From Burkholderia pyrrocinia (GTDB taxonomy: Bacteria > Pseudomonadota > Gammaproteobacteria > Burkholderiales > Burkholderiaceae): a stretch of DNA of 64,000 nucleotides. Below, piece by piece: positions 18,166 to 26,692 of the stretch; the stretch's first letter is position 1; each line of letters starts with the position of its first letter. Below the pieces are notes generated by a model that did no database searches, had not been told where the DNA came from, and saw nothing but the letters and a program-made list of their open reading frames with translations. The stretch lies in contig NZ_CP070978.1 in NCBI RefSeq assembly GCF_018417535.1, forward strand, positions 3,038,001 through 3,102,000. The letters are read 5' to 3'. A program made the position numbers and the translations under genes.

Positions 18166-19461
18166 TCATTCACCCTGGACGGACGGTTCGCGCGAGAACG
18201 CGCGGGCAACCTGCAGCAGCACGATGTAGGCTGCGGCGGACGCCGCAATGCCGACGATCGGCGCGATCCACGGCGATGTATAGGCGAGTCCGGCGCCGAT
18301 TGCATACGCGGCCAGACCGACCAGATTGAAGCGCGGAAGGCGGGCGGTGGCAAGCGACGGGTATTGCCCGCGATGGCGGTACCAGTAGTCCGCCATGATC
18401 ACGCCGCCGACGGGAGGAATGATCGAGCCGAGCAGCACCAGGAACGGAATCAGCAACTCGTACATCCCGCCGACCGCGAGCACGATGCCGATCGCCGCGC
18501 CCACGAGTACGAGCGTGCGGCGCCGTTCGGTGCGCAGCAGATGGCATCCGGCGGCCGCCACGTTGTACATCGTCGGCCCCTGGATGGTCCAGAGATTGAC
18601 GCACAGCATCACGACCGCTGCGATCGACAGGCCCTGCAGCATCATCACCTCGACGATGTCGGCTTGCTGATAGACGATCGCGCAGTACGCGCCCGCGATG
18701 ATCATCAGGCCGTTGCCCGCGAAGAATCCGATCATGCTGGCCGAGACGGCGCTGCGCGCGCTGCGTGCGAGGCGCGTCCAGTTGGTTGCCTGGGTGGCGC
18801 CGCTGGCAAAGGTGCCGATGACCATGGTCACGGCCGCCGAGAACTGCATCGGATGAGACGGCGCGATGTGCGTGAGGCCGGCCCATCCGCCGATATCGCG
18901 GGTGGCGATCCACATCGATGTCATCAGGAGAACGAACATCAACGGCACGGAGACGCGCGACAGCACATCCATGCCGCGATAGCCGATGATGGCCGTGATG
19001 GAGAATCCGAAGCCGAACAGGATCATCAACGGCGTGGTAACGGAGGCCGGCCAACCCAGCAGCTTGACCAATACGATCGCCACCGTCGCGGTTCCCCATG
19101 CGTACCAGCCGAGTTCGGCGAAGCCGAGCAGGAAATCGGACAGCTTGCTGCCGACTTCCCCGAAGCAGAATCGCCCCATCAGCACCGCATTCAGGCCGCT
19201 GCGGGCGGCAATCAGCGCAAGCGACGCCGCATAGGCGGCGAGCAACAGGTTTCCGATCACAGCGATCTGGATCATGCTGACGACGTCGAAGGCGACACCG
19301 ATCTTGCCGCCGGCAAACATCGTTCCCGTGAAGAACGTGAAACTCAACAACACCATCGTGATGGACAGGAATCCGGTGCGTTTCCCGAGCGGGACTTCGC
19401 TCAGCGGGAATTCTCCGTGATCCGATTCGTCCATCGGGCTTGCATCCCGGTTCGTGGGCAT
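18166..19461 (-). CDS. codB: Cytosine permease (NCS1 family)
   Basis: A 431-residue membrane transporter with about twelve helices. The N-terminal LGKRTGFLSITMVLLSFTFF and GLNAVLMGRFCFGEVGSKLS are typical of the CodB branch of nucleobase:cation symporter-1. GGGAG precedes the ATG at 19461. As first gene of the codB-codA-tetR unit it supplies the deaminase with cytosine. Confidence 0.88.
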   Translation of the reverse strand: MPTNRDASPMDESDHGEFPLSEVPLGKRTGFLSITMVLLSFTFFTGTMFAGGKIGVAFDVVSMIQIAVIGNLLLAAYAASLALIAARSGLNAVLMGRFCFGEVGSKLSDFLLGFAELGWYAWGTATVAIVLVKLLGWPASVTTPLMILFGFGFSITAIIGYRGMDVLSRVSVPLMFVLLMTSMWIATRDIGGWAGLTHIAPSHPMQFSAAVTMVIGTFASGATQATNWTRLARSARSAVSASMIGFFAGNGLMIIAGAYCAIVYQQADIVEVMMLQGLSIAAVVMLCVNLWTIQGPTMYNVAAAGCHLLRTERRRTLVLVGAAIGIVLAVGGMYELLIPFLVLLGSIIPPVGGVIMADYWYRHRGQYPSLATARLPRFNLVGLAAYAIGAGLAYTSPWIAPIVGIAASAAAYIVLLQVARAFSREPSVQGE

Positions 19462-19526
19462 CTTGTCTCCCGTCAGCGATTGGGTTGGGTCTGAGAGGGG
19501 TTACGGGGGCCGTGCTTGGATGGGTG

Positions 19527-19545
19527 ACGCGCTGTTTCAGCGCGT
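19527..19545. terminator. Hairpin in the codB leader region
   Basis: A perfect 8-bp inverted repeat ACGCGCTG/CAGCGCGT with a three-base loop lies 66 nt upstream of codB and is followed on the plus strand by TATTTTCTC. It could terminate plus-strand transcription or act as a leader element for codB. The direction of action is undetermined. Confidence 0.4.
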
Positions 19546-19563
19546 TATTTTCTCAGTTCAAAA

Positions 19564-19581
19564 TTTTTACTAGGGTAAAAA
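19564..19581 (-). promoter_or_regulatory. Candidate operator upstream of codB
   Basis: An inverted repeat TTTTTAC/GTAAAAA (19564-19570 and 19575-19581) is set in a locally AT-rich patch about 100 bp upstream of codB. The size and symmetry suit a TetR-family dimer, and the RutR-like regulator ends this operon. It does not match the E. coli RutR site closely. Confidence 0.45.
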
Positions 19582-19955
19582 CTTGGGCCGGGCGGATGGC
19601 GGGGGAAATCACCGGATTTGTGCAGCGCACCCGTGAGGCGTCACGTGTATCGGCCGATCCGTCGATACGGTTCATCGGAGTCCGGGCGGACGAAAACAGC
19701 GGAAACACGACTGTTGCCGCGCCAAGTCCATGCCGAAACGACACGGGATTGTCGGGGGCCGGGAACGAGCAGGCACAAGCGGCAGGTGTTTTGTCCGGTT
19801 CGCTGCCGGCAGCGGTGCGAGGAATCGCTAAAGATGGCCCGCCAGAGTCCGATGAACTAGAGTTGCTGCATTCCGGGCTGGGGCTAGAGGCCGACGCGAC
19901 AGATTCTTGGGAGTTGTCCCTGGTATGGGGCAGGTAAATTTACTTCCGAAATAAT

Positions 19956-20000
19956 GGAACTAAAGTTTCGCCAATGTCGCCGAGTGAACTAAAGTTGCGC
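19956..20000 (+). repeat. Two direct repeats, left end of accessory islet
   Basis: Two related copies lie 28 bp apart: GGAACTAAAGTTTCGCC at 19956-19972 and GTGAACTAAAGTTGCGC at 19984-20000. The first 15 bases of the second copy (19984-19998) recur as a perfect inverted copy at 28880-28894. Paired internal repeats near a terminus recall insertion-sequence ends such as those of IS21-type elements, but no transposase gene remains. The whole 811-base gap 19462-20272 holds only the codB control region, these repeats and a doubtful 65-codon frame from 20102. Confidence 0.65.
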
Positions 20001-20272
20001 GATTCCAGCGTTTCGTGCGTCCGAAAGTGGGCTAGACGACGGATGATGCCGATGGCGTATGCCATTTGCGTTCTTCAAAAGCTACAATTCCGGGCCGCTC
20101 CATGTCACGACATCCGTTCACCGGAATGACCACCGCGTCCGTCGTCGCGTGGCTCGGCACGCCATCGGCTCATGCCGGCTGGTTCAGCTGCGATGAAAAA
20201 CGGCTGACCATCGATGCCGATCGTTACGTCGAGGACCAGTCACCCGCGAGGCGGTTGGCCGATCCAGGGCAG

Positions 20273-21496
20273 CTATTCGGCATCGGCGGAGATCACTGAG
20301 GCGACTACAGCCGGTTGCGTCGAATCGTCGAGCTTTGGCAGCCAGACGAAGGCGATCGTCACAAGCGTAACGCCAACGACAAGCATCGGCACCACCATCG
20401 GCCAAGCGCCTAATTGATGGTGCGGGTCGACGAAGGTTGCCGCCGTTTGGCCAACGCAGAAAGCGAACAACATCATGATGAAGCCTGACCATGACACGGC
20501 ACGACCTGCAAGGTGCGGCAGACCGCTCACTGCGCCTGCCTGTCCGCAAGGTTGGTGGATCCCGTGGCCGAGACAATACACCCCGTGTCCCAATAGCAGA
20601 GGCCACGCACTCCAGGGAAGCAGCAAGCAGCCGAGCGCCTGGATCACGGCGCCAGAGAGGCTCAGCGTCGCGCCTTGCCGCACGGTGCGAAGCATGCTCT
20701 GGCGGTTTAGCAGTCGTCGGCATCCATACGTGCTCGCAACGTAGACCAAGGTGCCGCAGGCGGGTATCCAGCCGTATAGCGGAGGCGATATGCCGAGATA
20801 TCCGATGTAGATCGCCGGCGAGAGCAACAGAAAGCAGAACATGCCGGTATAGGTCGAGGCGGCCACGAGTGCCCACACCCTGAATGTCGCGCTGGAGAAG
20901 ATTTCACGTACGTCGCCGGCTGGTCGCTGGCCCGCATCTCCCTGCTGACGGGATTCTTCAAAACCGCGCCAGCACATCGCAAGCAGCACGGAAGCATACA
21001 GGCTCATGCCCGCAAGGACCCACCGCCAACCTGCGTGTTGGGTAACATATGCGCCCAGGATCGGCGCGACACACGCCATCATCCCCATCCCCGTGAATCC
21101 GCGCGCCATCACATGTGGCCCATCGTCGACCGGATATCGATCGCGCACCGTCGCACGCGCGCATACCAGGATCGCGGCCATCGCAAAACCCTGAAACGCG
21201 CGTGTCACAGTCAACATCGCAGCGGTCGCAGCGAGCGCGGCACCCAGCGCAGCGACCGCGTAAAGTGCGAGGCCAGTCAACAGCACCGGCCGACGGCCGA
21301 AGCGATCGGACAGACTGCCCATCGGCAACTGTCCAATGCCGAATGCCAACGCAAAAACCGTGAGGCTGATGCTGGCCGAGCCCAGGGTTGCGGCGATTTC
21401 GGGCAGCGCCGGCAGGTAACTGTCAGTCGCTACCGGCTGCGCCGCAAGCAAAAGCGGTAGCAACAGTGCAAAGTCAATGGGAGCGCGGCGGATCAT
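20273..21496 (-). CDS. Bcr/CflA-type MFS drug exporter
   Basis: A 407-residue transporter with twelve predicted helices. The start LLPLLLAAQPVATDSYLPAL is the hallmark of the Bcr/CflA subfamily of 12-TMS drug:proton antiporters, followed by the motif-A region GSLSDRFGRRPVLL. Members export chloramphenicol-type drugs, sulfonamides or bicyclomycin; the substrate here is unknown. The ATG at 21496 (MIRRAPID) begins just before the first helix. It lies inside the accessory islet, downstream of a 14-bp palindrome that looks like a repressor site. Confidence 0.85.
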   Translation of the reverse strand: MIRRAPIDFALLLPLLLAAQPVATDSYLPALPEIAATLGSASISLTVFALAFGIGQLPMGSLSDRFGRRPVLLTGLALYAVAALGAALAATAAMLTVTRAFQGFAMAAILVCARATVRDRYPVDDGPHVMARGFTGMGMMACVAPILGAYVTQHAGWRWVLAGMSLYASVLLAMCWRGFEESRQQGDAGQRPAGDVREIFSSATFRVWALVAASTYTGMFCFLLLSPAIYIGYLGISPPLYGWIPACGTLVYVASTYGCRRLLNRQSMLRTVRQGATLSLSGAVIQALGCLLLPWSAWPLLLGHGVYCLGHGIHQPCGQAGAVSGLPHLAGRAVSWSGFIMMLFAFCVGQTAATFVDPHHQLGAWPMVVPMLVVGVTLVTIAFVWLPKLDDSTQPAVVASVISADAE

Positions 21497-21651
21497 TTGA
21501 GCAGTTCCGGGAAAGAACCTTTCCTGAATGGATTTGCGGTAGCTATGCCGCCAGCGCAATAGGGCGCAGGTACGTCGAGGCTGACCATTGCGGTCGCAAT
21601 TGTTTTCCGGATGGTTCCGGGCATGGATACGACGTCAGGCAGAATGATACC

Positions 21652-21665
21652 TGTCCGATCGGACA
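21652..21665. promoter_or_regulatory. 14-bp palindrome, candidate TetR-type operator
   Basis: A perfect palindrome TGTCCGATCGGACA lies 156 bp upstream of the exporter start. Exporters of this type are commonly controlled by a divergent TetR-family repressor. On the plus strand an ATG at 21671 opens a frame that stops after five codons, so a divergent repressor gene, if once present, is now missing. Confidence 0.5.
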
Positions 21666-21741
21666 AGTTTCATGCGTACGCGCCTGTGACGATGAACGGC
21701 GCCGACAGCGACGGCGCCGAAGCAGTTCGACACAACCGCGA

Positions 21742-23166
21742 CTAGCCTTGAAGGGACCTTGATCCTCGCTCATCCGACGTGCTGTCCGGTTGAATTGCCT
21801 GTGCACGCAGGCGATCGTATTCGGCCTTGTCGACCGGCTGCGCATTCGGCTGTCCCAGATCGTTCATGTGAATGCGATAGGTTTCTCGAGCGCTCAACGC
21901 GGCAATCGATGCAATCACGGTGGCGCCGAACGTGATTGCACCCACGATCAACCAGACATTGGCAGCCCCGGGCGGAGCCACAGCCGTAAAGAGCGCCGGG
22001 AGCATCGCGGTGGCAGCGGTGCCGAGGTTCTGCGCGATTGCCATGGCCGAGACACGGGTGCGGGTCGGGAAAAGTTCGGGGTAGAAACTCGGGAACACCG
22101 CGTTGTAGCCCTGATAGACAACGCCCCACATCAGCAGCGACATCGCGAAAGCTAGCGGTACGCTCTTGATGCTGATCGCATAGAGGTAGGCGAACGCGAG
22201 CAGGCCCGACAGCAGCGCACCGAAAATGATGGGCGGTTTGCGGCCGATCTTGTCCGACAGGTTGCCGACGTACGGAATCACCAGCACCGCGACGACGTTG
22301 CCCACCACCGGAATCCAGAGGTAGACGTCCTTTGCGAAGCCGATGCCGTAGGCCGGCTGCACCGCGTAGGCCGCGCCGAAGATGGTGGCCACCACCGGAA
22401 TCACGTTCATCAGCGCCATGCATACCACACGCAGCATGTCCGTCCAGCTGTACTTGAAAGCGTCGATTACCGGTGAACGAGGGCGGGACTGCTGCCGGAT
22501 TTCCGCTGTGAAGGCTGGCGTCTCGTCCACCTTGCGGCGGATGATCCAGGCCGCGATGATGACCACGAAGCTGAGCAGGAACGGAATGCGCCAGCCCCAG
22601 CTGTTGAATTGCTCGGCCGGCAAGTAGTGTGCGAGTGGCAGGAACACGGCAGCCGCCAGTACCTGACCGGCCTGCACGCCCTGCAGCGTGAAACTCGCGA
22701 AAAAGCCGCGGCGTCCGAAGGGCGCGTGCTCCAGGATCATGGAACTGGCGCCCGAGATCTCGCCGGCCACCGCAAAGCCCTGTGCCAGGCGCAGGATCAC
22801 CAGCAGTACCGGCGCCAGCAGCCCGGCCTGCTCATAGGTCGGCAGCAGGCCCACCGCGATGGTCGAGAAGCCCATCAGGAACATGCACCAGAGCAGCACG
22901 GTCTTCCGCCCATGCGTGTCGCCGAGATGACCGAGCACGAAGGCGCCGATCGGCCGCGATACATAACCCACGCCGTAGGTGGCCAGTGACGCGATGATGG
23001 CGGTAGTCGCATTGCCCTTCGGGAAGAAGATCTGCGGAAAGATCAACGCCGATGCGGTGGCGTAGATGAAAAAATCGTAGTACTCGAGCACCGACCCGAT
23101 CCAGCCGCTGGCGGCGGCCTTCTTCGACTGATGCTTGCCTCGAGGCTCCTGTGATGTGGCTTCCAT
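21742..23166 (-). CDS. MHS-type MFS metabolite:proton symporter
   Basis: A 474-residue transporter of the metabolite:H+ symporter branch (ShiA, KgtP, ProP relatives). Markers are the start GWIGSVLEYYDFFIYATAS, motif A in LGHLGDTHGRKTVLLWCMF, the central repeat GNLSDKIGRKPPIIFG and PELFPTRTRVSAMAIAQNLG. MHS carriers take up shikimate, oxoacids and aromatic acids, in keeping with the dehydroquinase and AroE-like genes just upstream. The start at 23166 has GGAG six bases upstream. It is the last gene of the islet operon, 156 nt after aroQ. Confidence 0.87.
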   Translation of the reverse strand: MEATSQEPRGKHQSKKAAASGWIGSVLEYYDFFIYATASALIFPQIFFPKGNATTAIIASLATYGVGYVSRPIGAFVLGHLGDTHGRKTVLLWCMFLMGFSTIAVGLLPTYEQAGLLAPVLLVILRLAQGFAVAGEISGASSMILEHAPFGRRGFFASFTLQGVQAGQVLAAAVFLPLAHYLPAEQFNSWGWRIPFLLSFVVIIAAWIIRRKVDETPAFTAEIRQQSRPRSPVIDAFKYSWTDMLRVVCMALMNVIPVVATIFGAAYAVQPAYGIGFAKDVYLWIPVVGNVVAVLVIPYVGNLSDKIGRKPPIIFGALLSGLLAFAYLYAISIKSVPLAFAMSLLMWGVVYQGYNAVFPSFYPELFPTRTRVSAMAIAQNLGTAATAMLPALFTAVAPPGAANVWLIVGAITFGATVIASIAALSARETYRIHMNDLGQPNAQPVDKAEYDRLRAQAIQPDSTSDERGSRSLQG

Positions 23167-23322
23167 GCTTGTCTCCATATATTGATATCGAGGGCAGATG
23201 GCAACGCGCCTGCGAGGAACCGGCTCCTGCCCGAAGCTTCAGTTCCTTTTCGCACGACTGGTGCAACCGTCGCGGCCCAGCCTATGTTGGCCTTCGGCAG
23301 ATCTGCTCTTGTGCAGCGTCAC

Positions 23323-23766
23323 TCACGCTCGATCGATCGCCGAGGCGGCCGCCCGCAGGGCCAGCAGATAGCTATGAACACCGAAGCCGCATATCTGCCC
23401 GCTGACGATGTCGGCGAAAACGGAGTGATGCCGGAACGGTTCCCTGGCATGTATGTTGGACATGTGCACTTCGACGATGGGGCATGTGAGGATGGCCAGC
23501 GCATCACGGATGCCGTAGCTGTAGTGGGTCCAGGCGCCGGCATTGATCAGCACGGCGTCCTGACGCTCTTCGAATGCGCGATGAATACGCTCGCACATCA
23601 ATGTTTCGCTGTTCGTCTGGAACGATTCCACCTGCGCGCCCAGCTCTGTCGCGAGCCCTTGCAATTGCGCGTCGATCTCCGCCAGCGTGATGGTCCCGTA
23701 CTGCGCCGGATCGCGTTTGCCGAACATGTTGTGATTGATGCCGTGCAGCATGAGGATCTTTTTCAT
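23323..23766 (-). CDS. aroQ: Type II 3-dehydroquinate dehydratase
   Basis: A 147-residue type II dehydroquinase, which interconverts 3-dehydroquinate and 3-dehydroshikimate. The catalytic set is present: N11 in HGINHN, R18 and Y23 in GKRDPAQYGTITL, INAGAWTHYSYGIRDAL, H101 in VEVHMSNIHAREPFRHHS, and ICGFGVHSYLLAL. The usual NGPN start is changed to HGIN and the proline of INPGA is alanine. These are deviations from biosynthetic enzymes and hint at a catabolic or altered substrate. It follows the AroE-like gene by 19 nt, with GGAG upstream of the ATG. Confidence 0.9.
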   Translation of the reverse strand: MKKILMLHGINHNMFGKRDPAQYGTITLAEIDAQLQGLATELGAQVESFQTNSETLMCERIHRAFEERQDAVLINAGAWTHYSYGIRDALAILTCPIVEVHMSNIHAREPFRHHSVFADIVSGQICGFGVHSYLLALRAAASAIDRA

Positions 23767-23785
23767 CGGGGTCTCCATCGCACAT

Positions 23786-24619
23786 TCAGTCAAAAGGCAC
23801 CGCAAGCCGATCGATCACCGAGCTGGTCTCGGGACGTACGCCACGCCACCAGGCGAACGCTTCGGCTGCCTGCTCGACCAACATGCCGACACCATCCGCG
23901 ATCCCGTGCACTCCCGCATTTTTTGCGAGTCGGAGAAAAGGCGTCAGACGCTTGCCGTAGGCGAGCTCGTAGGCCGTGCCGTCCGGACTGAACACGCTCG
24001 GCGGAACAGGCGGCAGGTCACCGGTCAGACTGGCCGACGTTGCATTGACCACCAAGTCGAAACGTCCCATCCGAGCCAGGTTCGCGTAGCTGCTGGCAAC
24101 GACCGGACCGCGTCCGGCGACCTGCGCGGCCAGTGCGCGCGCCTTGTCGACGTCGCGATTCGCGATGACCATCTCGGCCGGTACGGCGTCGAGGAAAGGC
24201 AGCAGTGCACCGCGGGCTGCGCCGCCCGCGCCGAGCAGCAGCACGCGTTTGCCGGCCATCGGGAGGCCGAGGTTGACTTCGATGTCGCGGACCAGCCCGA
24301 TACCGTCGAAGTTGTCGGCCAGGATGCGGCCGCCTTCGAACTTGAGCGCATTAGCCGCTCCCGCCAGTTCCGCGCGCTCGCTTCGTTCGTCCGACATCGC
24401 GAAAGCGTCGAGCTTGAACGGGGCAGTGATGTTGATGCCCTTGCCGCCGCTCGCGGCGAATGCCCGAACCACGCCGGCAAAGGCGCCGTCCAGCTCGACC
24501 GGTCCCTCGATGGCCGCATAGCTGATGTCCTGCCGCGTTGCTTGCGCGAAGAGGCCGTGAATCAGCGGAGATTTCGTGTGTCCGATCGGATTGCCGATCA
24601 CTGCGTACTGGTCGGTCAT
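23786..24619 (-). CDS. Shikimate/quinate dehydrogenase-like protein
   Basis: A 277-residue AroE-family NADP/NAD dehydrogenase. The substrate domain keeps the catalytic Lys69 in GINITAPFK and Asp105 in ADNFDGIGL, and the Rossmann domain carries VLLLGAGGAARGALLPFL. The usual HSxSP substrate motif reads HTKSP, so one shikimate-contact serine is threonine; this may shift specificity. Its ATG overlaps the stop of the CoA-transferase gene (ATGA at 24619-24616), so translation is coupled. The operon setting indicates a catabolic rather than biosynthetic enzyme. Confidence 0.87.
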   Translation of the reverse strand: MTDQYAVIGNPIGHTKSPLIHGLFAQATRQDISYAAIEGPVELDGAFAGVVRAFAASGGKGINITAPFKLDAFAMSDERSERAELAGAANALKFEGGRILADNFDGIGLVRDIEVNLGLPMAGKRVLLLGAGGAARGALLPFLDAVPAEMVIANRDVDKARALAAQVAGRGPVVASSYANLARMGRFDLVVNATSASLTGDLPPVPPSVFSPDGTAYELAYGKRLTPFLRLAKNAGVHGIADGVGMLVEQAAEAFAWWRGVRPETSSVIDRLAVPFD

Positions 24620-25839
24620 CGCTGGCTCGCTTTTGAATAGAGGACGCCGTCGGCCTGCATCGCGTCGATTTCGGCCGGATCGAATCCGAGCGAATGCGCG
24701 ACTTCGGCGTTGTGCTGCCCGAGATCGGGTGCGGTATCGCGAATCGTCGTATCGCAATCGGAGAACCGGAACGGCAGGTTAGGCAGGCGCAGCGTCCCAT
24801 AGCGCGGATGCTGCTGCTCGACGACCATGCCTCTTGCCTGGATCTGCGGATCGGCCAGCACCTCGTCGATGCGCTGCACCTTCGCGCAGGGAACGTCGAT
24901 GTGATCCAGCAGTTCGAGTACCGACGCGACGGAACGGGCGGCCACCCACGGCTCGACCACCGAAAGAATCTCCGAGCGGTGCGCGTTGCGCCCGACACTG
25001 TCGTGAAATCGTGTGTCGGCACCGAAGCCCGGCGGGCCGCCTTGTGCTTCGATCAGCATAGCGAAGCGTTTCCACGCGTCGTCGACTTGAGCGGCGATCA
25101 CGAGATCGCCGTCCGCGGCACGGAACACGCCATAGAGCGTCGAGGTCGGCATGTCGTGCCCGGTCTGCTCGGGCAGCACGCCTTGCAGCGTATAGCACTG
25201 CACCGCGTATTCGTGCATCGACACCAGCGTGTCGTACAGCGCCATGTCGATGTGCTGCCCGCGATTGCTCTTCACGCGCCCCAGCAGCGCGGCATTGATG
25301 GCCGCCACCGCATGAATGCCGGTGTACATGTCGCCCAGCGAGATGCGTAGCAGCGGTGGCCGCTCGCCCGGCGTGCCGACCATCTGCATGATGCCGCTCT
25401 TGGCCTCGGCGATCAGCCCGAAACCGGCACGATGCGCGTCCGGTCCGGTGTGGCCGTACGCCGAAATCGAGCAGTAGACGAGGCCCGGATTGCGCGCCGA
25501 CAGTTCGGCATAACCCAGCCCGAGTTTGTCCAGCGCGCCCGGTCGGTAATTCTCGATGAACACGTCCGCCGAGTCGCACAGTCGCTGCATGAATGCCTTG
25601 CCGCGTGCGTCCTTCATGTTGACGCTCACGCCGCGCTTGCCCATGTTGAGCTGCAGGAAATAACCGCTTTGCTGATCGTCGAGCACGGTCGCGTGCTGGC
25701 GTCCGGCGTCACCGGTGCCGGGACGCTCGACCTTGATCACTTCCGCGCCGAGTGCCGCGAGGCACCGCCCGACATAGGGGCCGGCGAGGAAATGACTGTA
25801 GTCGACGACGCGAATGCCTTCGAGTGGACGGGCTTGCAT
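24616..25839 (-). CDS. CaiB/BaiF family CoA-transferase
   Basis: A 407-residue class III CoA-transferase, which moves CoA between carboxylic acids. Characteristic parts are GIRVVDYSHFLAGPYVGRCL, LGAEVIKVERPGTGD, FLQLNMGKRGVSVNMKD, ADVFIENYRPGALDKLGLGY, and the catalytic aspartate at about residue 170 in ISLGDMYTGIHA. It probably activates the carboxylate handled by this operon. Its ATG shares one base with the stop of the MaoC gene (25839), so the two are translationally coupled. Confidence 0.9.
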   Translation of the reverse strand: MQARPLEGIRVVDYSHFLAGPYVGRCLAALGAEVIKVERPGTGDAGRQHATVLDDQQSGYFLQLNMGKRGVSVNMKDARGKAFMQRLCDSADVFIENYRPGALDKLGLGYAELSARNPGLVYCSISAYGHTGPDAHRAGFGLIAEAKSGIMQMVGTPGERPPLLRISLGDMYTGIHAVAAINAALLGRVKSNRGQHIDMALYDTLVSMHEYAVQCYTLQGVLPEQTGHDMPTSTLYGVFRAADGDLVIAAQVDDAWKRFAMLIEAQGGPPGFGADTRFHDSVGRNAHRSEILSVVEPWVAARSVASVLELLDHIDVPCAKVQRIDEVLADPQIQARGMVVEQQHPRYGTLRLPNLPFRFSDCDTTIRDTAPDLGQHNAEVAHSLGFDPAEIDAMQADGVLYSKASQR

Positions 25840-26297
25840 CAGATCGCTCCCGGACGGCGCGGCACCATCAGGCGGTGTTCGCCGCGTTGAACGACCTGGC
25901 CGTCCTGATTGACCAGCTCCGACGGCAGCACGACGATGCCCCAGCCCGGGCGGCTCTTGCTCGCCCGCATCGCGCCGACGCGGAACGTCACGTGCAGCAC
26001 GTCGTTGACCTTGATGGGCAGCACGAAATCCCACGTCCAGCCGAGCGACATACCCGGCAGAAAGCGGTAATCGCTCTGTGTCTTCAGGCCGTCGGCGATG
26101 GACAGGCCGAATAGCCCGTGCGCGACGAGGCAGCCGAAGTGGCTGGCATTCGCGTAGTCCTCGTCCACGTGGACGGGCGTATGGTCGCCGGTGAGAGTGG
26201 CGTAGGCGAGAATGCGCTCCTTCGTCACCGTATAGTTCGGACTCACGCATTCGTCGCCCTCACGGGCGTCGTCCCAGTATTTCTCGACGATCGTCAT
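25839..26297 (-). CDS. MaoC family dehydratase/hydratase
   Basis: A 152-residue single hot-dog domain with the R-hydratase signature GDHTPVHVDEDYAN (D38 and H43 as catalytic pair) and VAHGLFGLSIADGLKTQ. MaoC enzymes add water to, or remove it from, enoyl- or mesaconyl-type CoA thioesters. It sits directly upstream of the CoA-transferase, which would supply its CoA substrate. GGAGG precedes the ATG at 26297, and the VOC stop is only 2 nt upstream of the start. Confidence 0.9.
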   Translation of the reverse strand: MTIVEKYWDDAREGDECVSPNYTVTKERILAYATLTGDHTPVHVDEDYANASHFGCLVAHGLFGLSIADGLKTQSDYRFLPGMSLGWTWDFVLPIKVNDVLHVTFRVGAMRASKSRPGWGIVVLPSELVNQDGQVVQRGEHRLMVPRRPGAI

Positions 26298-26299
26298 GG

Positions 26300-26692
26300 T
26301 CACGCCTCCGCGCGCGGGTTGATTGCCAGTGCCTGCGCGACGCATGAAGCCGGGCTGGCCTGGATCAGTTCGACGGCGAGCCCGTCGGGCAAGCGAAGCC
26401 AGTTGCGTCCCTGCGGCATCTCCGTTACGCCGAATCGTTGTGCCGCGGCCAGCGCGGCCTCCAGGTCTTCGCACATCACGCCGAGATGGGCGAGCCGGCC
26501 TTCCGGGCCGTCATGTTCCGGCGCGTGGATGAACTGCAGGCCGCCGAGCGTCCAATACTGCCGGGGCGCGTCGAGCGTTCCGTCCACTTCGCGCAGGCTC
26601 ATGCCGAGGACTTCCTCGAAGAAGCGGATGTGCCAGCGGATGTCCTTCACCCAGATCGCAACGTGTTCCAGATAGGCTTTCGGGGCATTCAT
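26300..26692 (-). CDS. VOC (glyoxalase/dioxygenase superfamily) protein
   Basis: A 130-residue two-module VOC protein. LEHVAIWVKDIRWHIRFFEE gives the first metal histidine and LAHLGVMCEDLEAAL the second, with a likely ligand glutamate in GLAVELIQASP. VOC enzymes act as epimerases, lyases or ring-cleaving dioxygenases. Given the MaoC and CoA-transferase neighbours, an epimerase-like or isomerase role on a CoA ester or oxoacid is plausible but unproven. Its ATG overlaps the stop of the reductase gene (ATGA at 26692-26689). Confidence 0.82.
   Translation of the reverse strand: MNAPKAYLEHVAIWVKDIRWHIRFFEEVLGMSLREVDGTLDAPRQYWTLGGLQFIHAPEHDGPEGRLAHLGVMCEDLEAALAAAQRFGVTEMPQGRNWLRLPDGLAVELIQASPASCVAQALAINPRAEA

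Noticed and set aside
20102..20299. A 65-codon plus-strand frame with a hydrophobic start, just before the Bcr/CflA gene end
   Set aside because: No ribosome-binding site, no recognisable family, and it overlaps the convergent exporter stop; more likely chance or a remnant.
23323..24619. AroQ and AroE considered as the housekeeping shikimate-pathway copies
   Set aside because: They lie inside a catabolic operon with CoA-transferase and MaoC genes, within an islet bounded by repeats, and carry active-site variations.
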